Of a DNA stretch of 61,999 bases, positions 1 to 10,949 are shown piece after piece; position 1 is the first letter of the stretch, and every line of letters starts with the position of its first letter. Where the stretch lies: NCBI GenBank assembly GCA_028285465.1, contig JANQPD010000056.1, forward strand, positions 1 through 61,999, given 5' to 3'. Position numbers and translations under genes: made by a program. The DNA is from Owenweeksia sp. (lineage in GTDB: Bacteria > Bacteroidota > Bacteroidia > Flavobacteriales > Schleiferiaceae). Under the pieces are notes generated by a model. That model made no database searches and was not told the origin of the DNA. It saw nothing but the letters and a program-made list of their open reading frames with translations.

Positions 1-1
1 C

Positions 2-103
2 GGAGAGCCTTTACCGGGAGGGGTGTATGTATACAAGGTAGAGTATGCTACCCAGGAAGGCGCTACCCAGAAACAGAACGGCAGCTTTACATTGATCAGA
101 TAA
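2..103 (+). CDS. C-terminal end of a T9SS type B sorting-domain (gliding-motility-associated CTD) protein, partial
   Basis: Only the last 33 codons are in the window; the gene begins to the left. The readable tail contains GEPLPGGVYVYKVEY, then a Gln/Thr-rich turn, and ends GSFTLIR before TAA. This is the pattern of the CHU_C / gliding-motility-associated C-terminal domain (T9SS type B signal), which ends with a G-V-Y-x-Y strand and a final G-(S/T)-x-T-L-(I/L)-R strand. Proteins with this tail are exported through the type IX system, often as large adhesin-like surface proteins. The body of the protein is unseen, so its function is unknown. A strong hairpin follows 26 bases after the stop. 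Confidence 0.75.
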   Translation, partial: GEPLPGGVYVYKVEYATQEGATQKQNGSFTLIR

Positions 104-128
104 CTTTTTATTTTCCCTATACATTTGG

Positions 129-164
129 ATATACCCCTATTCTTATCAAAGAATAGGGGTATAT
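129..164 (+). terminator. Hairpin terminator after the T9SS protein
   Basis: A perfect 16-bp inverted repeat (129-144 with 149-164) encloses a 4-base loop (145-148). The core is ATACCCCTATTCTT and its complement. There is no strong T-run after it, so it may be a bidirectional or processing hairpin, but it cleanly separates the upstream gene from guaB. Confidence 0.7.
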
Positions 165-230
165 TGGTTATGGTCCCGGTTAACCTCAAAATCAGGGATA
201 AAAAAACACCTCCGCACGTTCTGTTTTTAT

Positions 231-238
231 TACATTTG
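231..238 (+). promoter_or_regulatory. Bacteroidota -7 element for guaB
   Basis: TACATTTG is an exact match to the Bacteroidota -7 consensus TAnnTTTG, 32 bases before the guaB ATG and after a terminator hairpin. I do not see a convincing -33 TTTG at the usual distance. Confidence 0.5.
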
Positions 239-270
239 CGTGCAATTTTAAATCAAAATTGCATCCTCCT

Positions 271-1746
271 ATGCCACTAGATTCCAACAAAGTTTTAGGA
301 GAAGCGCTCACTTACGATGATGTGCTTCTGGTACCTGCTTTCTCAGAAGTGTTACCCCGCGAAGTAAACATTACCTCGAAGTTTACCCGCAATATTTTAC
401 TTAAAACGCCTATAGTATCCGCTGCGATGGATACCGTTACAGAATCGGCCCTGGCCATAGCAATTGCCCAGGACGGAGGTATGGGCGTGCTGCATAAAAA
501 CATGAGCATCGAGCAGCAGGCTGTAGAAGTGCGCAATGTAAAGCGTGCAGAAAGCGGGATGATACTGGACCCTGTTACTTTGCCGGAAGATTCTTTGGTA
601 TTGGATGCAAAGAAGATGATGGCCGAGTTTAAGATTGGCGGCATACCCATCATCGATGCCGATAAGAAATTAATTGGCATTATTACCAACAGGGACCTTC
701 GCTTTGAAAAAAATGACGATCGCCCTTTAAAGGAGATCATGACCCGCAAGAAGCTGATCACCACACATGAGAATACAAGCCTGGAGGAGGCCGAGGTTAT
801 TTTGCAAGAGCATAAAATTGAGAAATTACCGGTTGTTACAAAGGAGAATCGGTTAATTGGTCTTATAACGTACCGGGATATCACCAAACTTCGCATAAAG
901 CCCAATGCCAATAAAGACGCCTATGGCAGGTTGCGGGTAGCGGCAGCCGTAGGAGTAACCGCAGATGTGCTTGAACGGGTAACCGCTCTGGTAGAGTCGA
1001 ACGTGGATGCCATAATTATAGATACGGCACATGGCCATACCCGTGGCGTAGTAGAAGCCCTGAAAAAGGTAAAAGCCAAATTTCCTGCTCTGGAAGTGGT
1101 TGTGGGAAATATTGCTACCGCAGAGGCCGCTAAATATCTGGCTGATGCAGGAGCCGATGCAGTTAAAGTAGGTATAGGGCCGGGCTCTATTTGTACCACC
1201 CGGGTGGTAGCCGGGGTAGGGGTGCCACAATTGAGTGCGGTTATTGCAGTGAAAAAGGGATTGGAAGGAACCGGCGTACCACTTATCGCAGACGGAGGCA
1301 TTCGCTTTACAGGAGATATTGTAAAGGCTATTGCCGCTGGCGCAGATAGCGTAATGTTGGGTTCAATGCTGGCAGGTACGGAAGAAGCGCCGGGCGAAAC
1401 GATCATTTACGAAGGACGTAAGTTTAAGTCGTATAGAGGCATGGGTTCCATTGATGCCATGCAAAGCGGCTCTAAAGACCGGTATTTCCAGGATGTAGAA
1501 GACGATATTAAAAAGCTCGTACCCGAAGGTATAGTAGGGCGGGTAGCCTATAAAGGAGAAGTAAGTGAAGTGATGTATCAGTTTATCGGGGGGCTAAGGG
1601 CTGGTATGGGCTATTGCGGTGCCCCGGATATTGAAGCTTTACAGGAAAATGCAAGATTTGTACGTATTACAGCGGCAGGCGTGCACGAAAGTCACCCGCA
1701 TGACGTTCACATAACCCGCGAAGCACCAAATTATAGTAGAAAATAA
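271..1746 (+). CDS. guaB: IMP dehydrogenase
   Basis: Oxidises IMP to XMP with NAD+, the committed step to guanine nucleotides. The TIM-barrel is interrupted by a CBS-domain pair at about residues 95-208. The catalytic loop GPGSICTTR places the thiolate Cys at about residue 308. The 491-residue length is normal for the bacterial enzyme. I start at the ATG at 271; the same frame opens at a TTG at 259, adding four residues (MHPP), but the ATG form begins with the typical [19 protein letters not shown] -7 promoter match lies 32 bases upstream. The next gene starts 28 bases after the stop, so it may be co-transcribed with the folding factors. Confidence 0.97.
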   Translation: MPLDSNKVLGEALTYDDVLLVPAFSEVLPREVNITSKFTRNILLKTPIVSAAMDTVTESALAIAIAQDGGMGVLHKNMSIEQQAVEVRNVKRAESGMILDPVTLPEDSLVLDAKKMMAEFKIGGIPIIDADKKLIGIITNRDLRFEKNDDRPLKEIMTRKKLITTHENTSLEEAEVILQEHKIEKLPVVTKENRLIGLITYRDITKLRIKPNANKDAYGRLRVAAAVGVTADVLERVTALVESNVDAIIIDTAHGHTRGVVEALKKVKAKFPALEVVVGNIATAEAAKYLADAGADAVKVGIGPGSICTTRVVAGVGVPQLSAVIAVKKGLEGTGVPLIADGGIRFTGDIVKAIAAGADSVMLGSMLAGTEEAPGETIIYEGRKFKSYRGMGSIDAMQSGSKDRYFQDVEDDIKKLVPEGIVGRVAYKGEVSEVMYQFIGGLRAGMGYCGAPDIEALQENARFVRITAAGVHESHPHDVHITREAPNYSRK

Positions 1747-1774
1747 CCCTATATCAGAAACTAGACTAAACCAG

Positions 1775-3757
1775 ATGAATGACATGAAACAGTATTTGTT
1801 AGCCATTTGCGCCCTTTTTACTTTTCAGATAAGCGCACAGGAACATGCACTTGAAGAACAGGTGCTTTTTACGGTAAACCAGGAAGAAGTGACTGCGGAA
1901 GAATTTGTGAAAGTGTATAACAAGAACCGCAACATTGGGGAAGACATAGACCCAAAGACGCCCAGTGAATACCTGGATCTGTATATCAACTTCAAGCTAA
2001 AAGTTCAGGATGCAAAACAAATGGGGATGGATACAATGCCCCGTTTTATTAACGAATTCAACACATACCGCAATCAACTGGCCCAGCCTTACCTGAGTGA
2101 TAAAGCGGTAAACCGCGATTTAATTGCCGAAGCTTATGCCCGGAGCAAATACGACATTCGCGCTTCTCATATCATGATGGGTGCCACTCCGGAGAGCGAT
2201 GCCATCGATACCCTTAAGGCATATAAAAAACTGGTAGCCCTAAAGGAGCGTATAGAGAAAGGAGAGTCCTTTGAAGAGGTTGCCCGGCAATATTCTACCG
2301 ATACCTATTCCGCAAAAAACGGGGGGGATCTGGGGTACTTCACCGTATTTAATATGGTTTACCCTTTTGAATCTGCGGCATACAACACCGAGGTAGGCGA
2401 AATGAGTAAGATCGTACGTTCTCAGTTTGGCTACCACTTGATCAAAGTGACCGATAAAAGACCTGCCCGCGGCACGGTACAGGTGGCACATATTTTTTTG
2501 GTAGACAATGAGAAATCTCCGGAGCAGCAAAAGCTAACGGCAGAACAAAAGATCCAGGAGATATACCAGAAACTCCGGGAAGGGGCAGAGTTTGAAGCCC
2601 TTGCCAAGCAATACAGTGAAGACAAGAGCTCGGCTTATGCAGGAGGGATCATACCTGAGTTTGGAATCAATAAAATGTTCCCTGAGTTTGAAGACCAGGC
2701 ATTTGCGTTGAAGGAAGAAGGGGAGATCTCAGAACCCTTTAAAACCCCGGTTGGCTGGCATATCATTAAGCTGGTAAAATCGCCAACTCAGAAAACACTG
2801 GAGGAGTCAAAGCCAGAATTAAAAAAGAAAGTAGAAAGAGACAGTCGTTCGCAGCAAGGCCGCATCAGCATTTTAAAAGACTTAAAGAAAGAATACGGCT
2901 TCAAAGAATATCCGAAGCACATCGAACTGGCCTTTTCTCAGGTGTATAAGGGTTACCTTGATATGCAATACGATAGCGAAGGCCATAAGCACGGAACAAA
3001 AACGCTTTTTTCCTTTGCGGATAAAGAATATACCGTTACCGACTTTCTGGATTGGCTGGAGCTAAACCAGGCCAAAGGAGGGAAAAAGTTAGGTAAGCTG
3101 CGCATGGAACTCGAAAAAGCCTACGATCGCTATTCTGAAGGCAGTTTGCTGGGCTATGAAAAAAGCAGGTTGGAAGAAAAATACCCCGAATTCAGAATGC
3201 TATCCAGAGAATACTATGAAGGCATCCTACTTTTTGACCTGACGGACAAAAAGGTGTGGCGTAAGTCGGTAAGCGATACCACGGGGCTGCAAAACTATTA
3301 TGCTGACAAGAAGGAAAAATACCGTTGGGATACCCGTTATGAAGTAGTAATGGTAAATGCAGCTTCTGAAAAGATAGCCAAGAAAGCGATGAAGATGCTC
3401 AAAAAGGGAAAGAACATAGAAGCGCTTAATGAGAAGCTGAACGAAGAGTCGCTACTGAACATACAGGTAGATACGGGAACCTTTGAGTTGGAAGAACGGA
3501 AGGAGTTGGCAGATTTTGCCCTTCCTGCACAAGGTTTCACAGAGATAAAAGAGAGAGACGATCGGTACGCTTTTGTTTACGTACTGAATACGTTACCCCC
3601 TTCAACAAAAACACTCGAAGAGGCAAGGGGTATGGTATTAAGCGATTACTCTGCTTATCTTGAGAAAGAGTGGCTAAAGGAGCTGAAGGCAAAGTATGAG
3701 GTGGAAGTAAACAAGGAAGTACTCTCGAAAGTAATTCAGTTACTTGAAGAGGAATAA
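1775..3757 (+). CDS. Periplasmic peptidyl-prolyl isomerase with two parvulin domains (SurA/PpiC-type)
   Basis: Likely folding chaperone/prolyl isomerase for envelope and outer membrane proteins. A signal peptide (hydrophobic stretch ending FQISAQ) covers residues 1-22. Two consecutive PpiC-type parvulin domains lie at about residues 127-228 and 235-337; each carries the family turns NGGDLGYF / AGGIIPEF and a GYHLIKV / GWHIIKL end strand. The remaining ~320 residues are a long C-terminal region with no domain I recognise. An internal ATG at 1784 would give MKQYLLAICALF and is equally plausible. It is the first of three adjacent genes of this type; the next starts inside its last codons (14-base overlap), which suggests translational coupling. 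Confidence 0.9.
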   Translation: MNDMKQYLLAICALFTFQISAQEHALEEQVLFTVNQEEVTAEEFVKVYNKNRNIGEDIDPKTPSEYLDLYINFKLKVQDAKQMGMDTMPRFINEFNTYRNQLAQPYLSDKAVNRDLIAEAYARSKYDIRASHIMMGATPESDAIDTLKAYKKLVALKERIEKGESFEEVARQYSTDTYSAKNGGDLGYFTVFNMVYPFESAAYNTEVGEMSKIVRSQFGYHLIKVTDKRPARGTVQVAHIFLVDNEKSPEQQKLTAEQKIQEIYQKLREGAEFEALAKQYSEDKSSAYAGGIIPEFGINKMFPEFEDQAFALKEEGEISEPFKTPVGWHIIKLVKSPTQKTLEESKPELKKKVERDSRSQQGRISILKDLKKEYGFKEYPKHIELAFSQVYKGYLDMQYDSEGHKHGTKTLFSFADKEYTVTDFLDWLELNQAKGGKKLGKLRMELEKAYDRYSEGSLLGYEKSRLEEKYPEFRMLSREYYEGILLFDLTDKKVWRKSVSDTTGLQNYYADKKEKYRWDTRYEVVMVNAASEKIAKKAMKMLKKGKNIEALNEKLNEESLLNIQVDTGTFELEERKELADFALPAQGFTEIKERDDRYAFVYVLNTLPPSTKTLEEARGMVLSDYSAYLEKEWLKELKAKYEVEVNKEVLSKVIQLLEEE

Positions 3758-4631
3758 AGCGCATATCGCAAAAACCTTAGGGCTATTCGGTTCTTTAATC
3801 CTCCTCTCCTCCTGTGAAGAATGGAGCTTGTCAGGGCTTAAAAATGATGAGCAATCTAATGGCGAGCCTATAGCCCGTGTGTATGACAGTTATTTGTACA
3901 GGTCGGATGTAAAAGATCTGGTACCGGCTAATACAGACTCGATAGACAGTGCGTCTTTCGTGCAAAATTTCATTACGCTTTGGGCCAAAGATCAGCTAAT
4001 GGTGTATAAGGCAGAGTATAACTTAAGCGCGGAGAACAAGAACTTTGAGGAGCAGATTGAGAAGTACCGCAAAGACCTGCTGACTTTTGCTTACCAGAAA
4101 CAATACATAGCGGAGCGGCTTGATACCAACATGAACGAGCAGGAGATCAGGGCGTACTATGAGGCCCATAAGGATAATTTCTTGTTAAAAGAAAATATCC
4201 TCAAAGTTGCATTTGTCATTCTTCCCGAAAATGCCCCGAAACGGAAAAGTGCAGAAAAGTGGTTTAAGTCGGGTAAGGAGGAAGATGCGCAAAAGTTAAA
4301 GAGCTACGCGCAAAAATATGCCCGTGAGTTTGCCATTGAGGATACCAATTGGATAAGCTTTGATGCTTTGACCAATACTATTCCTTTGGAAACCTATAAC
4401 CAGATAGAATTCCTGAACCGCAATAAAACGGTAGTGATCGAGCAAGGGGGTATGGTGTATTTACTCAGGATAAAGAAATACAAAATAGCCGACAGCAGTT
4501 CCCCGCTCCCTTACGTAAGAGATGTGATAAAGAGCATACTTTTGAACCGCAGAAAACAGGCTTTGATAGAGGAATTGCAAAAGAATTTGTTGGAAGATGC
4601 GTTAGACAAAAACGAATTTGAAACGTATTGA
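3744..4631 (+). CDS. SurA-like lipoprotein lacking a parvulin domain
   Basis: A 295-residue protein with a lipoprotein signal: hydrophobic LGLFGSLILL followed by the lipobox LSSC (Cys about residue 24). It resembles the helical N- and C-terminal chaperone parts of SurA/PpiD-type proteins (motifs like IRAYYEAHKDNFLLKENILKV), but I find neither of the Gly-rich parvulin strands seen in its two neighbours. The start is inferred as TTG at 3744, giving MKRNK and a normal lipoprotein leader; no ATG occurs before the lipobox. It overlaps the previous stop by 14 bases. It probably works with the flanking isomerases in outer membrane protein assembly; that role is inference from position. Confidence 0.8.
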   Translation: MKRNKAHIAKTLGLFGSLILLSSCEEWSLSGLKNDEQSNGEPIARVYDSYLYRSDVKDLVPANTDSIDSASFVQNFITLWAKDQLMVYKAEYNLSAENKNFEEQIEKYRKDLLTFAYQKQYIAERLDTNMNEQEIRAYYEAHKDNFLLKENILKVAFVILPENAPKRKSAEKWFKSGKEEDAQKLKSYAQKYAREFAIEDTNWISFDALTNTIPLETYNQIEFLNRNKTVVIEQGGMVYLLRIKKYKIADSSSPLPYVRDVIKSILLNRRKQALIEELQKNLLEDALDKNEFETY

Positions 4632-4653
4632 CCTTAACCTGCAGGCCTAAAAA

Positions 4654-6009
4654 ATGTATATGAGAAAACTTTGGATTATTGGATTGCTTTGTTCCCTGAA
4701 TGTGATGGCGCAACCAAAGGCCATTGATGGTGTAGCTGCCGTGGTGGGAAAAAACATCGTGTTGATCTCTGACATTCAGCAGCAGTATGACCAACTGGTA
4801 CGCCAGGGGTTGGCCGAAGATGAAGGGGATCAATGCCGCATTTTTGAAGACTTGTTGCTGGAGAAACTCTTGCTTCACCAGGCCGAACTGGATTCGGTGG
4901 AAGTAACGGCCGAACAAGTAGAAATGAATATTGACCGCAGGATCGATGTGTTTGTACAACAGATTGGCAGCCGCCAGAAACTGGAGCAGTACTATAAAAA
5001 AAGCATCCTCGAAATTAAGGAAGAGATGCGCCCCTACGTGCAGGATCAGATGACTGCACAAAAGATGCTGGCCGAAATAACGGGCAACGTAGAGATCACC
5101 CCGACAGAAGTGCGCGCTTTCTTCAAACGTTTCCCCGAAGACAGCCTTCCGCTGATCAATGCACAGGTGGAATATGCGCAGATCATTAAGTACCCCGAGG
5201 TTAGCCTTGAGGCAAAAGAGGAAGCCATACAGCGACTAAAGGACTTTAAGCAGAGGATAGAAGGAGGAAGTTCCTTCTCCACCCTGGCGGTACTCTATTC
5301 TGAAGACCCCGGTTCGGCTAAAAACGGGGGAGAATACAAAGGCATTAAACGAGGTCAGTTTGTTAAGGAGTTTGAAGCGGTAGCCTTCAACCTCAAAGCA
5401 GAAGAGATTTCAGATCCCTTTAAAACAGAGTATGGGTACCATATCGTGCAGCTTCAGCAACGCAGGGGGGAAGAACTTGACCTTAGGCATATCCTGATCA
5501 AACCTAAAGTTTCCGCGGAAAACCTGGAGCGCGCTAAAGCATACCTGGATAGTGTGAAGCTGGCAATAAGCTCAGGCTTGATCACCTTTGAGAAGGCGGC
5601 GGAAAAAGTTTCTGATGACGAAAACTCCAAATTGAACGGGGGAGTAGCCATTAACCCTCAGACCGGGGATAGCCGCTGGGAAACCGGCCAACTGAACAAA
5701 ACAGATTTTTATATTCTGGATAAAGTAGAAAAAGGAACTGTTTCCGATCCTGCTTTTTTCAGGGAAGGAGATGGAAAAGAAGGTTTTAAGCTGGTAAAAG
5801 TACTGGATAAATCCCCTGCCCACCGGGCAAATCTGAAAACGGACTACCAACGCATGCAAAGCGTGGCATTGGAAGACAAAAAGAATAAGCTTTTGCAGAA
5901 ATGGGTAGAAGAAAAAGTAGAAGCCACCTATATACGGGTAAACAACAATTACCTGGAATGCGATTTCAAAAGTAACTGGATTAAAAGATCATCACAATAT
6001 GTCGAGTAA
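4654..6009 (+). CDS. SurA-like periplasmic peptidyl-prolyl isomerase
   Basis: A 451-residue folding factor with a signal peptide (IIGLLCSLNVMAQ), a SurA-type N-terminal helical domain (IDGVAAVVGKNIVLISDI and following), and two parvulin-type domains at about residues 172-270 and 276-395. The first has the clear family pattern YAQIIKYP, KNGGEYKGI and GYHIVQLQQR; the second (LRHILIKP, LNGGVAINP) is more divergent. Family members escort outer membrane proteins through the periplasm to the BAM complex. The start may be ATG 4654 or 4660. The coding end overlaps the MoxR start by 11 bases. Confidence 0.9.
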   Translation: MYMRKLWIIGLLCSLNVMAQPKAIDGVAAVVGKNIVLISDIQQQYDQLVRQGLAEDEGDQCRIFEDLLLEKLLLHQAELDSVEVTAEQVEMNIDRRIDVFVQQIGSRQKLEQYYKKSILEIKEEMRPYVQDQMTAQKMLAEITGNVEITPTEVRAFFKRFPEDSLPLINAQVEYAQIIKYPEVSLEAKEEAIQRLKDFKQRIEGGSSFSTLAVLYSEDPGSAKNGGEYKGIKRGQFVKEFEAVAFNLKAEEISDPFKTEYGYHIVQLQQRRGEELDLRHILIKPKVSAENLERAKAYLDSVKLAISSGLITFEKAAEKVSDDENSKLNGGVAINPQTGDSRWETGQLNKTDFYILDKVEKGTVSDPAFFREGDGKEGFKLVKVLDKSPAHRANLKTDYQRMQSVALEDKKNKLLQKWVEEKVEATYIRVNNNYLECDFKSNWIKRSSQYVE

Positions 6010-6961
6010 TGAAGACGTGGCAGCGGTAGAACTGCTGGGCCAAAAGTATAAAGCACTGAGGGCGGAAATTGGTAAGGTGATCGTAGGCCAGGAAAAGGTA
6101 GTAGACCTTTTGATCTTATCCATTTTTTCCAGGGGCCACTCCCTGTTGGTTGGTGTGCCGGGCTTAGCCAAAACCCTCCTGGTAAATACAACAGCGCAGG
6201 CACTGGGCCTGGATTTTAACCGTATCCAGTTTACACCCGACTTGATGCCTTCCGACATCATTGGTTCAGAGATACTCGATGATAACCGGAATTTTAAATT
6301 TATCAAAGGGCCCCTATTTGCCAACATCATCCTGGCGGATGAAATAAACCGTACCCCTCCTAAAACGCAAAGTGCTTTGTTGGAGGCAATGCAGGAGCGC
6401 TCGGTTACTGCAGCCGGCCATACCTATAAAATGGCGGAGCCCTTTTTTGTTTTGGCCACGCAAAATCCCATAGAGCAGGAGGGTACCTACCCGCTTCCTG
6501 AAGCGCAGCTAGACCGCTTCATGTTTAACATTGAAGTAGGATACCCCAGCTTTGAGGAGGAATTACAGATCGTTAAAAACACAACCGGAAATCAGATCCC
6601 TGCCGTACATAAAGTATTGAATGCAGAAGACATCATACATTTTCAGGCGTTGATCCGTAAGCTGCCGGTAACAGATGCGGTATATGAGTTTGCCGTGCAC
6701 CTGGTAGCCGCAACACGGCCCGGGGAATCCAGTGCCAAAGCCGTAAGCAAAGACTATGTGGCCTGGGGAGCAGGCCCACGGGCCTCTCAATATCTGATTT
6801 TAGGGGCGAAGGCCCATGCAGCCCTGCGTGGAAAATACTCTCCGGACAAAGAAGACGTACTGGCCGTGGCGGAACCTATTCTGAGACATCGGGTTGTAAG
6901 AAACTACAAAGCAGAAGCAGAGGGGATAAAGATCGAGGATATAATTAAAGAACTCCTGTAG
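5999..6961 (+). CDS. MoxR-family AAA+ ATPase
   Basis: A 320-residue AAA+ ATPase of the MoxR (AAA_3) family. The Walker A motif GVPGLAKT is at residues 52-59 and Walker B ILADEINR at about 111-118; the sensor stretch FVLATQNPIEQEGTYPLPEAQLDRF is characteristic of MoxR. These ATPases act as chaperones that remodel or insert cofactors into partners, often with VWA-domain proteins of the BatA type. No DUF58/BatA genes follow here, but a BatA-N/VWA protein lies far away at 45907. Its start overlaps the end of the surA-like gene, and a clean intrinsic terminator follows. Confidence 0.95.
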   Translation: MSSNEDVAAVELLGQKYKALRAEIGKVIVGQEKVVDLLILSIFSRGHSLLVGVPGLAKTLLVNTTAQALGLDFNRIQFTPDLMPSDIIGSEILDDNRNFKFIKGPLFANIILADEINRTPPKTQSALLEAMQERSVTAAGHTYKMAEPFFVLATQNPIEQEGTYPLPEAQLDRFMFNIEVGYPSFEEELQIVKNTTGNQIPAVHKVLNAEDIIHFQALIRKLPVTDAVYEFAVHLVAATRPGESSAKAVSKDYVAWGAGPRASQYLILGAKAHAALRGKYSPDKEDVLAVAEPILRHRVVRNYKAEAEGIKIEDIIKELL

Positions 6962-6985
6962 ACGGGGGAAATACAACATGCGAAG

Positions 6986-7008
6986 AGGCCGGTGATCCGG
7001 CCTTTTTT
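6986..7008 (+). terminator. Intrinsic terminator after the moxR operon
   Basis: A perfect AGGCCGG / CCGGCCT stem (6986-6992 with 6997-7003), a TGAT loop and a run of T (7003-7008) give a textbook rho-independent terminator for the plus strand. Confidence 0.9.
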
Positions 7009-7011
7009 GGT

Positions 7012-8658
<1,647 letters not shown>

Positions 8659-8665
8659 AACACGC

Positions 8666-10477
8666 ATGGAAAGAGGTAAAACAAACTACAATACCATATT
8701 GGGGCTGCTCCTTATTGCCGCTATTTTTATTACGTATAATTACTTTAATGCACCTGAGCCGGTAGCAGAAGAAGTACCTAATGAGCAGGCAATAGATAGT
8801 GCTGAAGTAGTAGAAGAAACCAGGGAACTCCTGGCCGAGCAGGATAGTGTTATTCCCCCGGATTCGCTAAAAAAGGCAGAATTATATGGCCCTTTTGTGC
8901 AAGGAAAGGAAAGTGAGGCTTCTCTGATCACAATCGAAAATGATGTGCTGGAACTTCAGTTTAGTCCCAAAGGTGCCCAGTTGATGAGTGCACGCTTAAA
9001 GAATTATCAAACCTGGGATACTTTGCCCCTGTACCTGATCAAAGAAAGCTCGGCCCATAACCTGAATCTTGAATATGAAGGAAAGGTGTACAACACTGCC
9101 GATCTGCAGTTTGTGCCCAAAGCGGTAACTAAAAACAGTGTGCGTTTTGAGATCACCACTCAAACGGGAAGCAGCCTTAGTTATTCGTACAGCCTGGAGC
9201 CAACTGACTACATGCTCAACTGGAGCATCACTTCAGATGGGCTGGGGGCTATGGTACAGGGCAATACCGGTCTCGAATGGAAAATGGTGACCCTGCGGCA
9301 CGAAAAGAATCTTGAAACAGAAGGCCAGAAAACAAGCCTGGAATATTTCGAAAGTCCCGATCAAGATCTGGAAGAGCTTTCTGCTACGGGTGAGGACGAG
9401 GAAGCGTCTACGCAAGTACGATGGGTAGCGGCCAAGCAGCAATTCTTTAGCACCATTTTGTTCAACAAGGAAAAAGATTTCAAATCGGCCAATCTTTATT
9501 CCCTGGCGAGAGACGGGGATAAAGATTTTACCAAAGACTTTCTCAGCCGCGTAGAGTTCAGCACCCCCGGCCGGGAGCTCAATGCCGATTTCGGGCTTTA
9601 CCTGGGCCCCAATAAATATGAGATAATGGCCGCCTATGAGCAGGAATTTGAAAAACTAATTCCGCTTGGATGGGGCATCCTGGGTTGGATCAACCGGGGG
9701 ATCGTCATCAACATATTCAACTGGCTGGAAGGTTATGGGTTGAGTTACGGCCTTATTATTCTGATCATTGCCTTGTTTATTAAGATCATCATCTTTCCCC
9801 TCACCTTTACTTCTTACAAGAGTATGGCCAAGATGCGGGTATTAAAACCGGAGATTGATGCACTCAACGAAAAGTATAAGGACAAAGATGCCATGCAGAA
9901 GCAACAGGCTACTATGGAACTGTACCGGAAAGCCGGGGTAAACCCCCTGGGCGGTTGTATCCCGGTGTTGTTGCAGATGCCTATCCTCATTGCCCTGTTT
10001 AACTTCTTTCCCTCCTCTATAGAACTCAGGCAGCAATCCTTTTTGTGGGCGAGCGATCTCTCTACCTACGACTCCATCTATGAATTACCTTTCAACATTC
10101 CCTTCTACGGGGATCATGTGAGTTTGTTTACCTTGCTGATGACGGTTTCTACTTTGTTGTATACCTGGATGAACCAGCAGGTGACCGGTCAGAACCAGCA
10201 ATACCCGCAAATGAAATACCTGGTATACCTGATGCCCGTGGTCTTCTTAGGGGTTTTTAACAACTACGCAGCCGGTTTGAGCTACTATTACTTTTTAGCC
10301 AATATGATCACTTTTGGCCAGCAATTCGCCATAAGAGCGTACATCGATGAAGACAAGATCCACGCCAAGATGCAGGAGAAAAAGCAAGCCCCGGTAAAGG
10401 AAAATCGCCTGATGCGAAGGATGCGGGAGCTCCAGGAACAACAAGAGCGTACCAATAGAAAAACGAGAAGGAAATAA
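8666..10477 (+). CDS. yidC: Membrane protein insertase YidC
   Basis: Inserts inner membrane proteins with or without the Sec translocon. The 603-residue protein has an N-terminal membrane anchor (about residues 10-27), a large periplasmic domain (to about 330) and the conserved C-terminal 60-kDa inner-membrane-protein domain, including the pore-region helix pattern GYGLSYGLIILIIALFIK, the cytoplasmic loop with NEKYKDKDAMQKQQATMELY and the segment NPLGGCIPVLLQMPI. The C-terminus is basic and likely contacts ribosomes. It lies directly downstream of pyrG and one base before the DUF6438 lipoprotein. Confidence 0.97.
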   Translation: MERGKTNYNTILGLLLIAAIFITYNYFNAPEPVAEEVPNEQAIDSAEVVEETRELLAEQDSVIPPDSLKKAELYGPFVQGKESEASLITIENDVLELQFSPKGAQLMSARLKNYQTWDTLPLYLIKESSAHNLNLEYEGKVYNTADLQFVPKAVTKNSVRFEITTQTGSSLSYSYSLEPTDYMLNWSITSDGLGAMVQGNTGLEWKMVTLRHEKNLETEGQKTSLEYFESPDQDLEELSATGEDEEASTQVRWVAAKQQFFSTILFNKEKDFKSANLYSLARDGDKDFTKDFLSRVEFSTPGRELNADFGLYLGPNKYEIMAAYEQEFEKLIPLGWGILGWINRGIVINIFNWLEGYGLSYGLIILIIALFIKIIIFPLTFTSYKSMAKMRVLKPEIDALNEKYKDKDAMQKQQATMELYRKAGVNPLGGCIPVLLQMPILIALFNFFPSSIELRQQSFLWASDLSTYDSIYELPFNIPFYGDHVSLFTLLMTVSTLLYTWMNQQVTGQNQQYPQMKYLVYLMPVVFLGVFNNYAAGLSYYYFLANMITFGQQFAIRAYIDEDKIHAKMQEKKQAPVKENRLMRRMRELQEQQERTNRKTRRK

Positions 10478-10478
10478 T

Positions 10479-10949
10479 ATGTGCGGTTTGCTTAGGTATA
10501 CTGCGGGCCTCTTTGCTTTTATGCTCATATCGGCTTGTGCCGGAAACAAAGCACAGCGTCAGCTAAAAAAAGACGATGCGGTGTTTCATTTGCGCATGGA
10601 AAAGGGCCCGTGTTTCGGGAGTTGCCCCGTGTACAACCTGGATGTTAAAAGCGATGGCACGGCTGTACTGGAAGCGATTCGTTTTATGCCGAAAGAAGGA
10701 ATGCTATTGGCTCAATTGCCTCCCGTAGAGATAGATTCTTTAAAGGAACTGTTGGTAACACGCGAGTTTTTCGCGTTAGACAGCATCTACGACAACCCAA
10801 GCCTCAGCGATTTACCGGCCACCAAAGTAAGCCTGGAGGTAGGAAGGGAAAAAGAGCTCAATAAAACGGTAATAGGACGGTATGATACCCCGGAAGATTT
10901 TGATGCGGTCGTAGCTTTTTTGGAAAGGCTGCGTAAGCGTCACTTCTAA
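10479..10949 (+). CDS. DUF6438-type lipoprotein
   Basis: A 156-residue putative lipoprotein: the N-terminal hydrophobic segment ends in lipobox LISAC (Cys about residue 20). The mature part contains EKGPCFGSCPVYNLDVKSDG, the signature I associate with DUF6438 (GPCFGxCPxY, then a DG turn), a domain of unknown function common in Bacteroidota. The two Cys in that motif could form a disulfide or metal site. It starts one base after yidC and so is likely the third gene of pyrG-yidC. Its stop overlaps the stop of the convergent small membrane protein gene. Confidence 0.8.
   Translation: MCGLLRYTAGLFAFMLISACAGNKAQRQLKKDDAVFHLRMEKGPCFGSCPVYNLDVKSDGTAVLEAIRFMPKEGMLLAQLPPVEIDSLKELLVTREFFALDSIYDNPSLSDLPATKVSLEVGREKELNKTVIGRYDTPEDFDAVVAFLERLRKRHF

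Noticed and set aside
312..911. 199-codon minus-strand open frame inside guaB
   Set aside because: It lies wholly antisense to a clear IMP dehydrogenase gene, has low-complexity Ser-rich translation and no domain; a shadow frame.
4465..5061. 198-codon minus-strand open frame across two folding-factor genes
   Set aside because: It crosses a gene junction and is antisense to conserved coding sequence; no homology visible.
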